The position numbers and the translations under genes are program-made. From positions 1 to 24,091 of the IMG/VR virus record IMGVR_UViG_3300042868_000105: a DNA stretch of 24,091 bases, one strand, 5' to 3'. Positions 1-9,400 of the stretch are shown piece by piece; within the stretch, counting starts at the first letter, position 1; every line of letters begins with the position of its first letter. Under the pieces are notes generated by a model, which was not told the DNA's origin, made no database searches, and saw only the letters and a list, made by a program, of their open reading frames with translations. The stretch comes from a virus.

Positions 1-2
1 GT

Positions 3-149
3 ACGCATATAGACAAAGAAGAGCTATATGCATGTGATGTTGTCGATAGACGCAACTATGTCGTCATGGATGGCAATCCAACCAAAACACAGCATGGCGC
101 GGTGCAAAGCTCAATCGCAAAATACTACCGACAAAATGCAAATAATTAA
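3..149 (+). CDS. C-terminal end of an unidentified phage protein (5' truncated by window edge)
   Basis: The frame starting at base 3 is open from the window edge to a TAA at 147-149. It gives about 48 residues, including the plausible, hydrophilic segment NYVVMDGNPTKTQHGAVQSS. Its stop lies just inside the proposed start of the helicase (ATG at 136), an overlap typical of this genome. The segment has a natural composition, whereas the competing frame, an N-terminal extension of the helicase, is rich in Met and Ser and matches no helicase feature. The start and most of the protein lie outside the window, and the family is not recognised. Given the position just before a helicase, a DNA-metabolism role is likely but unproven. 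Confidence 0.5.
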   Translation, partial: THIDKEELYACDVVDRRNYVVMDGNPTKTQHGAVQSSIAKYYRQNANN

Positions 150-1677
150 CAACAAAGCGTTGTTGCTAAAGGTTCGGGAACCAAACCGAATTACAACAGT
201 TATCCCCAAAAGCCAGTTGCTTGACAGCGGTGAAGTGCTTGTGAAATGGGGGCTAGAAGAAGCTCAGGTGCTAAAGAACTTACGCATCAAGAACGTGCCT
301 TCGCCCATCAATGCGCACTACGAGTGGACAGGGCTATACAAGCCGTTTGACCATCAGAAGGTCACATCATCGTTCCTCACTATGCACAGGCGTGCGTTCT
401 GCTTCAACGAGCAGGGTACTGGTAAAACATCCAGTGTTATTTGGGCGGCTGACTACCTGATGAATATCGGTGCGATCAAGCGTGTCTTGGTGCTGTGCCC
501 ACTGTCCATCATGTCATCTGCATGGGAGGCAGACCTATTTAAGTTTGCGATGCACCGGTCATGCGCTATTGCGCACAGCTACTCTAAAGAAAAGCGCATC
601 GGAGCCGCCAAAGGTAATGCTGACTTTGTGATCTGCAACTTTGATGGGCTAGACATTATCAAAGACGAGGTGAAGAACTTTGATTTGGTTGTGATTGACG
701 AGGCTAATGCTTATAAGAATGTATCTACAAAGCGTTGGAAGACCTTGAACTCTGCGCTCAAGCCGGACATGTGGGTATGGATGCTGACAGGAACCCCTGC
801 ATCTCAGTCGCCTACTGATGCGTATGGACTAGCAAAGATTATCAACCCATCAGGCGTACCAAAATTCTTTGGGGCTTTCCGTGACCAAGTGATGCAGAAG
901 ATCACACAGTTCAAATGGGTGCCCAAAGCTACATCAGAAAAGGTGTTGCACGATGCGCTTCAACCAGCGATCCGTTTTACCAAAGACGAGTGCCTTGATT
1001 TACCCGACATGACCTATGTGACCCGTGACGTGCCTCTGACACCACAACAGATGAAGTACTACGAGACCATTCGCAAGAACATGATGACTGTGGCGGCAGG
1101 GGAAGAAATCACTACAGTAAACGCCGCCGCAAACTTGAACAAGCTTCTACAACTTTCTTGTGGTGCGGTGTACTCGGACAGTGGCGAAGTGGTTGCGTTT
1201 GATGCAAAGAGCCGCATGACTGCGTTGTTGGAGGTCATTGAAGAAGCAAGCCACAAAGTGATTGTGTTTGCACCGTTTAGGCATGCAATTGAAATCGTAT
1301 CTGAAGAACTAAGAACCAATGGTATTAGCTGTGAAGTTATAAATGGTGGCGTGCCGGTCAACAAACGCACTGATGTATTTGCAAAATTTCAGACAGAGAA
1401 GAATCCACAAGTGCTTGTGATTCAACCGCAAGCAGCCGCACATGGTGTAACGCTTCACGCTGCGAACGTTGTTGTCTGGTGGGGGCCAATCACTTCTATA
1501 GAGACGTATCTACAAGCTAATGCACGTGTGCACCGCGCTGGTCAACGTAACCCTTGCACTGTTGTGCATCTGCAAGGTAGTCCTGTGGAGAAGCGCATCT
1601 ACAAGATGCTGTCGGAAAAAGTAGACATTCACACACGACTAATTGATCTTTACAAAAATATTGTGGAAGACACTTGA
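136..1677 (+). CDS. SNF2-like superfamily 2 helicase
   Basis: A two-RecA-domain SF2 ATPase of 513 aa that would use ATP to move on or remodel DNA during replication or recombination. Motif I is EQGTGKT at about residues 92-98 (Lys97). Motif II is IDEAN around Asp188-Glu189, with Asn where most relatives have His. Motif III is LTGTPAS. Motif VI is QANARVHRAGQ near residues 460-470, with arginines 464 and 467. The RAGQ wording and the overall size are typical of the compact SNF2-like helicases of podovirus-like phages, which lack extra chromatin-type domains. I chose the ATG at 136 because it overlaps the previous gene's stop and avoids a 36-residue Met/Ser-rich extension. An alternative ATG at 28 has a purine-rich GAAGAG upstream, so the start is not certain. 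No clear Shine-Dalgarno precedes 136. The stop codon lies within a strong promoter for the next genes. Confidence 0.87.
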   Translation: MQIINNKALLLKVREPNRITTVIPKSQLLDSGEVLVKWGLEEAQVLKNLRIKNVPSPINAHYEWTGLYKPFDHQKVTSSFLTMHRRAFCFNEQGTGKTSSVIWAADYLMNIGAIKRVLVLCPLSIMSSAWEADLFKFAMHRSCAIAHSYSKEKRIGAAKGNADFVICNFDGLDIIKDEVKNFDLVVIDEANAYKNVSTKRWKTLNSALKPDMWVWMLTGTPASQSPTDAYGLAKIINPSGVPKFFGAFRDQVMQKITQFKWVPKATSEKVLHDALQPAIRFTKDECLDLPDMTYVTRDVPLTPQQMKYYETIRKNMMTVAAGEEITTVNAAANLNKLLQLSCGAVYSDSGEVVAFDAKSRMTALLEVIEEASHKVIVFAPFRHAIEIVSEELRTNGISCEVINGGVPVNKRTDVFAKFQTEKNPQVLVIQPQAAAHGVTLHAANVVVWWGPITSIETYLQANARVHRAGQRNPCTVVHLQGSPVEKRIYKMLSEKVDIHTRLIDLYKNIVEDT

Positions 1678-1702
1678 CATTGTAAAGTGGAGCCCCTATA
1701 TT
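1674..1702 (+). promoter_or_regulatory. Consensus sigma-70 promoter
   Basis: TTGACA at 1674-1679 is followed by exactly 17 bp and then TATATT at 1697-1702. The -35 box is perfect and the -10 box differs from TATAAT at one position. The -35 box overlaps the helicase stop codon. Transcription would begin near 1709, leaving a short leader before the strong RBS of the next gene. It would drive the coiled-coil protein, SSB, HTH protein and probably the primase-helicase using host RNA polymerase. Confidence 0.75.
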
Positions 1703-1720
1703 CCATATCCCAACAACAAA

Positions 1721-1726
1721 AAGGAG
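1721..1726 (+). promoter_or_regulatory. Shine-Dalgarno that fixes the start at 1732
   Basis: AAGGAG lies 5 nt before the ATG at 1732. An in-frame ATG at 1687 has no such site, and it lies inside the promoter spacer, upstream of the expected transcript start. The downstream ATG is therefore preferred. Confidence 0.7.
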
Positions 1727-1731
1727 AGTGC

Positions 1732-2115
1732 ATGACCGAAGAAGTCAATACCGAAAAGCTAGCAAAAATCTACGTGAAGATTCGTGACAAGCGACGTGAA
1801 CTTGAGAAGCAAGTTGCTGAACTCAAGGAGCAACAAGACACTGTTGGTAGTCAACTGTTAGAGATTTGCAAGGCTGAAGGTGCCCAAACGATACGTACGC
1901 AATTTGGTACGGTTTCACGCAGAATCACAAAGAATTACTGGACTAGTGACTGGGATTCTTTTTTCAAATTTCTCAAAGATAACGATGCCTTTTCGTTGAT
2001 GCAACAACGTATCAACAGCACAAACATGGCACAGTTTCTTGAGGAAAACCCCGATCTTCATCCTCCGGGGCTAAATGCGGATGTTAATCAAACTATAGTA
2101 ATTGTTAAACGCTAG
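1732..2115 (+). CDS. Small coiled-coil early protein, function unknown
   Basis: A 127-aa protein. Residues 5-50 are a strongly charged helix with heptad-like spacing (KLAKIYVKIRDKRRELEKQV), so an N-terminal coiled coil is likely. The rest is a small mixed region containing TRTQ/VSRR-type basic patches and an aromatic YWTSDWDSFFKF segment, ending in short hydrophobic strands. Proteins of this shape commonly sit between helicase and SSB genes in phage replication operons, but I cannot name a family. It is the first gene after the consensus promoter and has a strong RBS, so it should be highly expressed early. The next gene follows 9 nt later with its own GGAG. A DNA-binding or replisome-accessory role is inference only. 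Confidence 0.8.
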   Translation: MTEEVNTEKLAKIYVKIRDKRRELEKQVAELKEQQDTVGSQLLEICKAEGAQTIRTQFGTVSRRITKNYWTSDWDSFFKFLKDNDAFSLMQQRINSTNMAQFLEENPDLHPPGLNADVNQTIVIVKR

Positions 2116-2124
2116 GAGCAGAAA

Positions 2125-3021
2125 ATGAGTAATGAGCTTGCAATGTTGGATGGTGGCCTACCTTCTTATCTTAAAGAGGTAGAGCTTGACGAAACCACTA
2201 AAGCCCTAATGGGCGGTGCTGGTGGCGGTGGCATGAAACGTATTTCCATCAAGGGCGGTGTATGGCGCATGATGGTCAACGGAAAAGAAATTGCCAAGAA
2301 CGAAGAGCGTTCTATGAATGTGGTGGTTGTTGCCGCTTCACCAAAAGTGTCCCGCACTTTTTATCTAAAGAACTACAGCGAAGGTGGCGAGCCAACAGCA
2401 CCAGATTGTTGGTCTTCTGATGGTGACTTCCCTGATGCTAAAGCACTTATGCCACAAGCAAAGCGTTGCATGGACTGCGACAAGAACATGAAGGGTTCAG
2501 GTCAGGGCGACAGTCGTGCTTGCCGTTTTAGCCAACGTCTTGCCGTGGCTTTGGCAAATGATTTGAAGGGCGATGTATTCCAACTGACCCTACCTGCCGC
2601 ATCAATCTTTGGTGCAGGCGAGCCTGGGAAGTGGCCTTTGCAGACATACGCAAAGATGATTGGCAGTAAAGGTATTCCAATTACTGCGGTGGTAACTGAG
2701 ATGCGTTTTGACACAGACAGCGCAACGCCTAAGCTAACGTTCAAACCTGTTAAGGTACTGGATGCCGCTGACCATAGCATTGTTATCGAGCAGGGTAAAT
2801 CCGATTCTGCTATGAAAGCAATCACAATGACTGTGGCTGAAGCCGATGGTATTAAACCCGTCAAGCTAGAAGCACCCAAGGCTGAGCCTAAAGCAGAAGC
2901 CAAACCCGCCAAGGTTGAAGCTGAGCCAGTGGAAGAACCCACTAAACGAGTTGCCAAGAAAGAGGAAGAAGCTCCTAAGAAGGACTTGTCCAAGATTCTT
3001 GAGGCTTGGGACGATGAGTAA
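2125..3021 (+). CDS. Probable zinc-containing single-stranded DNA-binding protein
   Basis: A 298-aa protein with three recognisable parts. Residues 1-90 include a Gly-rich turn (GGAGGGG) and beta-type strands. Residues 95-133 hold four cysteines (Cys95, Cys115, Cys118, Cys133, the middle pair as CMDC), which fits a structural zinc site inserted in an OB-type core, as in T4 gp32-like proteins. From about residue 240 the chain becomes a Lys/Glu/Ala/Pro-rich linker. It ends with the acidic tip LEAWDDE, the hallmark of phage and bacterial SSB tails that recruit replication partners. Its position between a helicase and a primase-helicase supports a role in coating ssDNA at the fork. The OB fold is not visible by eye, so the family call is inference. 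The start has GGAG 7 nt upstream. Confidence 0.6.
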   Translation: MSNELAMLDGGLPSYLKEVELDETTKALMGGAGGGGMKRISIKGGVWRMMVNGKEIAKNEERSMNVVVVAASPKVSRTFYLKNYSEGGEPTAPDCWSSDGDFPDAKALMPQAKRCMDCDKNMKGSGQGDSRACRFSQRLAVALANDLKGDVFQLTLPAASIFGAGEPGKWPLQTYAKMIGSKGIPITAVVTEMRFDTDSATPKLTFKPVKVLDAADHSIVIEQGKSDSAMKAITMTVAEADGIKPVKLEAPKAEPKAEAKPAKVEAEPVEEPTKRVAKKEEEAPKKDLSKILEAWDDE

Positions 3022-3248
3022 TGGCAGGGTATTCCACACTTACTGCCCGAGAGATCAAGGAAGCTAATCAAACCTTGCTCGGGGTCAAGTTGGGCATGAT
3101 CTGCTTAGATAGGGATATACCCGTAACTGATGTTGCTGAGTTCTTCGGTGTAAGCCGAGTGACTGTATATTCTTGGTTCCGTGGAAAAACCGTAGTGTCA
3201 GGTAAGTACGCAGACAAGATGCAAAAGCTGATTGCAAAATTAGCTTAA
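3021..3248 (+). CDS. Small helix-turn-helix DNA-binding protein
   Basis: A 75-aa protein whose centre (residues 33-56) reads as a helix-turn-helix: VTDVAEFFGVSRVTVYSWFR, with the GVS turn and an aromatic recognition helix, followed by a basic C-terminal helix. It is most like the small Cro/XRE- or Fis-type HTH proteins that act as single-domain regulators in phages. The ATG overlaps the SSB stop codon by one base (TAATG), so translation should be coupled to the SSB. It could repress the promoter at 1674 or regulate the switch to late genes; neither is shown by the sequence. No ligand-binding or dimerisation domain is present. Confidence 0.8.
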   Translation: MAGYSTLTAREIKEANQTLLGVKLGMICLDRDIPVTDVAEFFGVSRVTVYSWFRGKTVVSGKYADKMQKLIAKLA

Positions 3249-3280
3249 TAGTTTGAGTAGGCTAGGGTAGCTCCCGAAAA

Positions 3281-3298
3281 GGATGTTCCGTCTCATCC
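3281..3298 (+). other. Weak hairpin in the leader of the primase-helicase gene
   Basis: GGATG (3281-3285) pairs with CATCC (3294-3298) around an 8-nt loop, followed by a pyrimidine-rich stretch (CTGCCTTTCTCTTTT). The five-pair stem is too short for a convincing terminator but could be a weak attenuator or mRNA structure. The rest of the 88-nt gap 3249-3336 holds only the AAGGA ribosome-binding site before the ATG at 3337. Confidence 0.2.
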
Positions 3299-3336
3299 CT
3301 GCCTTTCTCTTTTAAAAGACGACACCAAGGACGGCT

Positions 3337-6186
3337 ATGATTTCGAGAAAAGAGTTTCTCGCACTGGTGCTACCACCACTAGAGCAAGGCGAGCACTACT
3401 GCACATTCGGAATCAAGACAGTTAACGAAAAAGATGTTGTTAGGCAGAAGTTTGTAGAGAGCATAGATGATATAAGCACACAAGCAGATGTGCTAGTTCA
3501 AGAAGAATTCAATGCGTTCTTTGCTATGGCTAAGTATGGTGACCCACAAGAGGGCCGTACTACGAATAATGCGCTTTATCTAAAGTCGTTTTATATTGAT
3601 CTTGATTGCGGTACCAACAAACCCTTTGCGGATTTGGGTGAAGGGCTGATTGCATTAAAGAGTTTTTGCAAGGTAACAAAGCTACCACGCCCAACCATTG
3701 TGAAGTCGGGTTTGGGTGCCCACGTGTATTGGGTACTGGATAAGGCTATCCCACGCAAGCAGTGGAGAAGCCATGCTGATCGCTTAAAAGAACTGTGCGT
3801 TGAGCATAAGTTTGATGTTGACCCTGCGGTAACTGGTGAAGCCGCACGTGTGCTCAGAGTGCCTGAGACATTCCACGTGAAAGACCCAACTAATCCAATT
3901 TCAGTTGAGGTGCTACATGTAGCGCCCACAATGACGATAGACGAGATTGAGAAACTTCTTGTACCGTCTGAAGATATTTTAAAGATGCTGGACAAGTCTG
4001 ACTTTAAACGTCAGCTAGACCCACTGACCCTTGCACTAATGGGTAGCAGTCAGTCCCGCTTTAAGACCATTCTGATTAAGTCCGTTGAAGGCAATGGATG
4101 CAATCAACTCTTAAACATCTACCACAACCAAGCAACGATAGATGAACCCCTGTGGCGGGCAGGGCTGAGCATTGCCCAACAGTGCGTAGACCGAGACAAA
4201 GCCATCCATGTCATCTCTAATCAGCACCCCGACTATTCGGAGTATGCAACTGATCGCAAAGCCAACGAGACGCGGGGCCCTTACACTTGCGAGACATTTA
4301 AAAAGTTGTATTCAGATGGTTGTGAGGGCTGCAAGCTAAAAATCACATCCCCTATTCAGATTGGCAAAGAGATCATCGAAGCCACTGAAGAAGACAACAT
4401 CGTCACAGACCTTGAGCCTGAGACTAAAGAAGCCAAGACGTTTGTAATTCCTAAGTACCCCTTTCCATTCTTCAGGGGTAAGACTGGCGGTATCTACCAA
4501 CGCGCCAAGGACAAAGATGGCAACGATACAGAAGAAATTGTGTACCCCTATGACTTCTATGTAGTCAAGCGGATGCAAGACCCCGACTTAGGTGAGACCC
4601 TGCTACTGCGGTTGCACTTGCCTAGAGACGGAGTGCGTGAGTGGATTATGACTCTACCCAACGTGCTGTCTAAGGACAAGTTTATTGCAACAGTAGCTTC
4701 ATTTGGCGTGACTGCTCTTGGAAAGAAACAAGACGCACTCATGTACTACGTTACAAAATGGGTTGAGGAATTACAGATGAATTCACAAGCTGAGAAAGCG
4801 CACAAACAATTTGGTTGGGTTGAAGACGAGTCAGCCATCATCATTGGCGACAGAGAAATCCGTGCAACTGAGACGGTATATAGCCCGCCATCTGCGCCCA
4901 CACTACCACTGGTGCCGCTGTTCCAAGTCAAGGGCGACTTCCAAGTATGGAAGGACACAATCAACGCCTATGGTCGTGAAGGTATGGAGGCTAGAGCCTT
5001 TGCATTCTTCATGGGATTTGGCACGATGTTGATGAAATTTACAGCACTCGATGGCTTCTTGCTCAACTTGGTTAGCCGTGAGTCAGGTTCAGGCAAGACC
5101 ACAATCTTGCAAGCCATTAACAGTATCTACGGCAGACCCAAAGAACTCTTACTCTCTCCCAAGGATACATACAACTCACGCATGAGCCGCCTTGGTGTGA
5201 TGCAAAACTTGGCAGTGACCATGGACGAGATCACCAACATGCCGCCCGAGCAAATGTCAAACCAAGTGTATGACGTGACTTCAGGTCGGGGCAAGAACCG
5301 TTTAAAGCAACACGAGAACGCAGAGCGTAGGAACGATACCAAGTTTCAGACTGGCTTAATTACTTCGTCCAACCGATACGTGACTGACGCACTGTTATCT
5401 ATAAAAGGCTTTCCAGATGGCGAGTTAAAGAGGATTCTGGAGATCAACATAAAGCCTGATCCATTTGACGATGCAACTTGGGCACGGCAACACTTTGGTC
5501 AATTGATGAACAACTACGGGCATGCAATGGAGCCGTTCTCTCAAGCTCTTGTAGGTCAGTTGCCTATGGTCAGGGCTAAGATGGCTGATGTTCAGGTGCG
5601 TATTGAGCAAGCCGCTGGCATCAAGAACGCTGAACGCTATTGGGCTCTTATGGCGTCACTAGCCATAACTGGTGGTTCTATTGCCAAGCACCTTGGACTG
5701 CACGACATACCAATTAAGCCTGTGTTTAACTACGCAGTGGGTTTGATTAATGAGACCCGTATCCGCAATCGTGAATACATGTTTGACGGTGATGACTTCT
5801 TAGGTGGCTTCTTGCAACGCCACTTCCATGAGATTCTTGTTATCAATGGTGACAAGGCTAAGAACGGACTAGAGCATGGCCCGATTAAGGAGCCACGTGG
5901 TGCGTTGACTGCACGCTATGAGCCCGATACCAAGATGCTGTATGTGGTGAACCGCACCTACCGAGACGACTGCGCTAAAAACTTTATTAACTACGAAGAG
6001 TCACTAGCCGGTTATCGTAAGAGTAAGGCACTGGTTGACACCAAGAAGAAGCGCATGACTGCCGGTACCCTTGCTAATATGCAAGCTCCTGTAAACGCCC
6101 TGTGCTTTGACACTACCAAACTAGACTTTTTTAATGAGAATGTGTTGCTAGATGACAACGGTATTCAGCCTGTCGATACTGATTGA
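3337..6186 (+). CDS. Primase-helicase: AEP-type primase fused to a DUF927/SF3-like ATPase
   Basis: A 949-aa replication protein combining primer synthesis with DNA unwinding. The N-terminal domain has archaeo-eukaryotic primase motifs: FYIDLDCG with the metal-binding pair Asp88/Asp90, then KSGLGAHVYW at residues 123-132 (His129), then RVLRVPETFHVKDP from residue 171. A Cys cluster follows, Cys318 then CEGC at 329-332, leading into a KITSPIQIG segment. Such a cluster is common after phage primase domains and is probably zinc-binding. The C-terminal half is an ATPase with Walker A ESGSGKTT (582-589), Walker B VTMDEI (Asp630/Glu631) and a following SSN sensor segment, as in DUF927-type helicases. 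The start has AAGGA 6-7 nt upstream. With the SNF2-like helicase and SSB it makes a nearly complete priming/unwinding set; no DNA polymerase lies in the window. Confidence 0.85.
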   Translation: MISRKEFLALVLPPLEQGEHYCTFGIKTVNEKDVVRQKFVESIDDISTQADVLVQEEFNAFFAMAKYGDPQEGRTTNNALYLKSFYIDLDCGTNKPFADLGEGLIALKSFCKVTKLPRPTIVKSGLGAHVYWVLDKAIPRKQWRSHADRLKELCVEHKFDVDPAVTGEAARVLRVPETFHVKDPTNPISVEVLHVAPTMTIDEIEKLLVPSEDILKMLDKSDFKRQLDPLTLALMGSSQSRFKTILIKSVEGNGCNQLLNIYHNQATIDEPLWRAGLSIAQQCVDRDKAIHVISNQHPDYSEYATDRKANETRGPYTCETFKKLYSDGCEGCKLKITSPIQIGKEIIEATEEDNIVTDLEPETKEAKTFVIPKYPFPFFRGKTGGIYQRAKDKDGNDTEEIVYPYDFYVVKRMQDPDLGETLLLRLHLPRDGVREWIMTLPNVLSKDKFIATVASFGVTALGKKQDALMYYVTKWVEELQMNSQAEKAHKQFGWVEDESAIIIGDREIRATETVYSPPSAPTLPLVPLFQVKGDFQVWKDTINAYGREGMEARAFAFFMGFGTMLMKFTALDGFLLNLVSRESGSGKTTILQAINSIYGRPKELLLSPKDTYNSRMSRLGVMQNLAVTMDEITNMPPEQMSNQVYDVTSGRGKNRLKQHENAERRNDTKFQTGLITSSNRYVTDALLSIKGFPDGELKRILEINIKPDPFDDATWARQHFGQLMNNYGHAMEPFSQALVGQLPMVRAKMADVQVRIEQAAGIKNAERYWALMASLAITGGSIAKHLGLHDIPIKPVFNYAVGLINETRIRNREYMFDGDDFLGGFLQRHFHEILVINGDKAKNGLEHGPIKEPRGALTARYEPDTKMLYVVNRTYRDDCAKNFINYEESLAGYRKSKALVDTKKKRMTAGTLANMQAPVNALCFDTTKLDFFNENVLLDDNGIQPVDTD

Positions 6187-6382
6187 ATGGGCAAAGTTTC
6201 AGCCCGGGACGTCCTTTTTTATACCTTGCCTTGAGAGGAAGAAGGTGCAAAAGTTTGTTATGAGCGAGTGCGCCAGGTTGGGTTTAGACGTTGTTTCGAA
6301 ACAAGTTATAGAAAATGGCGTGTATGGGTTGCGTGTATGGCGCAGGGAGGTTATACTCGCCCCGCACTCTACTTCTGCTTGA
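6152..6382 (+). CDS. Small phage protein with FFIP...GLRVWR motif, function unknown
   Basis: A 76-aa frame overlapping the primase-helicase 3' end by 35 nt. Residues 13-67 look like a real compact domain: WAKFQPGTSFFIPCLERKKV, then a helix ending in LGLDVVSKQVIENGVYGLRVW. The SFFIP and GLRVW(R) signatures resemble a type of very small phage protein often found near replication genes. From memory of such proteins, it folds as a small alpha/beta unit. The start is uncertain: the ATG at 6152 lacks a good ribosome-binding site and no other ATG precedes the domain, so a non-ATG start nearer 6170-6180 is possible. The last ten residues run up to the terminator hairpin. It is the last + strand gene before the convergent junction. 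Confidence 0.6.
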   Translation: MTTVFSLSILIEWAKFQPGTSFFIPCLERKKVQKFVMSECARLGLDVVSKQVIENGVYGLRVWRREVILAPHSTSA

Positions 6383-6389
6383 AGTATTC

Positions 6390-6417
6390 AGCCCCTGCTT
6401 AGTCAGGGGCTTTTTTT
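6390..6417 (+). terminator. Rho-independent terminator at the convergent junction
   Basis: AGCCCCTG (6390-6397), loop CTTAGT, CAGGGGCT (6404-6411) form an 8-bp GC-rich stem directly followed by a seven-T run (6411-6417). It ends + strand transcription 7 bp after the last + gene. On the - strand the same stem has no U-tail, so it should be mainly one-directional. Confidence 0.92.
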
Positions 6418-9400
6418 CAGTCTTCTTCAAAGAACTTCTCTTCAATTTCGCCACGCAACTTCTTGTTGAATGTGACGCCGTTAATCATGTTCTTCTCAGC
6501 CGCTTTACGAGACGATTCAGACCTGCGCAACGTATCCCCAGTGATTTTGCTATTAGGGTGCTTCTCGTTAAATTCTAAAATATCTTCTCTGGTTGTAGAC
6601 ATTAAGTCCATATCCCCAGCGGTCTTAGCCATATCATGTAGGTGCAATAAACGTACACGTCGTGCGCCAACTTCTTTTTCGTAAGACTTAGCCGCTGAAG
6701 TCTTCTCGTATGTGCTAGACAGGTCGGCAGGGGAGAAGCCAATGGCTTGCATCAAAGAGTTGTAGGCGTTAATGTCTTCGTCAACTGGGTCACCCTTTAG
6801 CGTTAGTGCGCCTTCAGTCATGTAGCGCGCGCCTTTCATACCGTTACGTACAAAGCTAGGCATGATTGCCTCAATGCCACGCTCAACATTACCTTCTTTG
6901 ATCATGTTAATACCGTTGCCTACGCTAACTGCGTATGAACCAGCAGGGCCAAACATTTGTTGCATGGCTGACAAGATGTATCCATGTTCTGCAACACCAC
7001 GTGGGTCATCACGAAAAATTAGATCGGTTGCAATACCAACACGGTTTGACAATTCAAGATTGGTGACGTAGTTAAAAGCGCCCTTGTAGAGCAACTCACC
7101 AAACACATCACGCATCTCTTCATTAAATTCAAACGGCTCGTCTTCATCTCCAAACAACGCTTGGATCATCGTAGCTAATGTTGATGTAGCACCATAGAAC
7201 GGCAAGCCTTTAACACCACCAAACGCCATAGCCATGCCGTATGTACCAAGAAGTTGTCGGCGAGCCGCATGCTGAATGGCGGGGGTTTCGCCTTTAAACG
7301 CCTGATGGAAGGCACGTGCCATGATAAAAGCACTGTTCCAGACAAATGACTTAAACGTAAAGAACACACGACCAATTGGATTCTGCATCCACTTAGGCGC
7401 AGTTGCTGCTAAACCGGAAGTGTGTATATCTTTAGTTGTAGTTATTGCGTAATCAATAGAATCTTTTTCACTCATTCCGCTTTGACGAGCTAAATCGTAT
7501 GCGGCTATTGCAGTAGTTGCACGGTTATAGCGTTCAGTTGCGGCAAAAGGAATTGAAAGACCATCAAGGATACGACCTTTAAGTCCTGTGAAATCAGTAG
7601 TCTTCTGCCTGCGACCCTCAAGAACTTCACGAGCCATTGTGTGTTCTAGTTGACCGTGATCCATCATCTTCTCGTACAAGTTTTTGTACTTTGGATCTTT
7701 CTCCATACCGTTGATTGCAGTACGGCTAGCGGCAGTCATAGCAATACGAGCTTCATTAAACCCAAACTTACCGCTTAACATAGGCCACACTAGCATAGGC
7801 AGGGATGTAACGTTTATCAAAGCAGATGAAATGTTACCTGCAATAAACTCAAAGTAGCTAAGGGTTGTAGCGGCTTGAACAAACCCATTAAATGTTGGGT
7901 TATGCAGGAACTCTTTCTGTTCCATAATATTTTCAGCGGCAGCGGTTACATCTAAACGATTTACGTTCTCAGCTTGCGCTTTAATTTCGCCTAGTGCTCT
8001 ATCAATTTGCGGAGCGTATTCAGAGCTAGACAACTTACGTGCCCACTTAACCGCAGTTGTGCCGTAGCCTTTGACAATATCTCGTTCCATACCAAGCACG
8101 TTCTTAGACTTAAGGAACTGCTTAGCAATAGACTCGGCAGGGAAAAGCGTTAGGTATGCCTGATACACACTGTCAAGCTGTTGTTGACTTGCGCCCTGCT
8201 TTTGCAAATCAGCCATGATCTTGCCAACAAATGATGTTGGTGGAATTGACGATGGGTCAAACAAAATGTTTTGTAAGTTGCGGTAGCTCTTACTCTGAAT
8301 ATTTTGCGGTTTAAGAATGGTGTCAATAAACTGCTGGCGCTCACGAATAGACTCAAAAGCCATAGCAGCACGCTCACCAGTTGCAGGATCAGCAAACTCT
8401 AACCAAAAATCCCCGCTACGCAAGAATGGGATGTAAGCAGTTAACTTTTTACGAGTTGCAAACTGCTGAGTAAGTTTGGCGGCAAGCGAAGGCGACACGC
8501 TTCTAAGCAATAATTGCTCGTACTCATTCAAAGACTTCGTGTAGAAGTTACGGATGTCTCTATAGACTGTTTGCACATCAGAAGGTAAGGATGTGTAGAT
8601 GTTACGCAAACGACGGTACTGCGCGGCATTAGCAGGTGTAGTCTTAAAGTTTGCATCTAGCGGGTCTACTTCGTATAAACGGGCATCAATAGCCATGTCG
8701 TCCATACGAGTCATAGCCTGTGGGTTAGCCTTTGCAATATCAGAGAACCGCTTGTAGTCTTTGTTGATTGCAGATATGCGTTGCTCTTGCATGCCATTAC
8801 GCAACTCAAGCGCATCTAACAACTTCTGGATAGATGGCAGTTCTTTTTTGTACAACGTGTTTATGTTGTCGAGTCGCAACAACCCCATAGCTGTTTTCAT
8901 CCAGCCAAAGTCTTTCACGTTAGAGAACATGTTCTTGGTATCTTCAAGCGTTTGCCCTGCTAAAGATGGCATGCTTTGACCAATAGAACCTACTTTATTA
9001 AACGCAGAGTTAACGGCTGAACCCATACTCAGGAACATCTTGTCAGCAGGGGTTGCTTCTACCTTAGAAGAAATATCAATAGCGTCGTTAATAAACCTCA
9101 TGCCTTCTTTGTAGGCACTACGGAACCCTAAAAACTCGCCAATAGCCTGCATGATGTTTACAAACATGTTTTCGCTGCGAGGCGCTTTGATTGTCTTAAG
9201 TAAGGCTTGGAACTCTGGGTTACCTACCAACTCAGAAGCAAATTCCTGAATGTCTTGACCACCATAGGCAGTGCCCATCTGGTTTTTAATTTGTTCAAAG
9301 AACTTAACAAAGGCTTGGGTTAGCTTGTTGTTTGGGCTACGCAGTACGTGAGAGATTGCGGCGTGCACAGTCTCATGGATTATGGTGTGGTGATTTAAAC

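Noticed and set aside
6207-6220. GGACGTCC followed by six T as a terminator
   Set aside because: The palindrome has no loop and only four pairs, and it lies inside the small 'GLRVWR' gene. The proper terminator is at 6390-6417.
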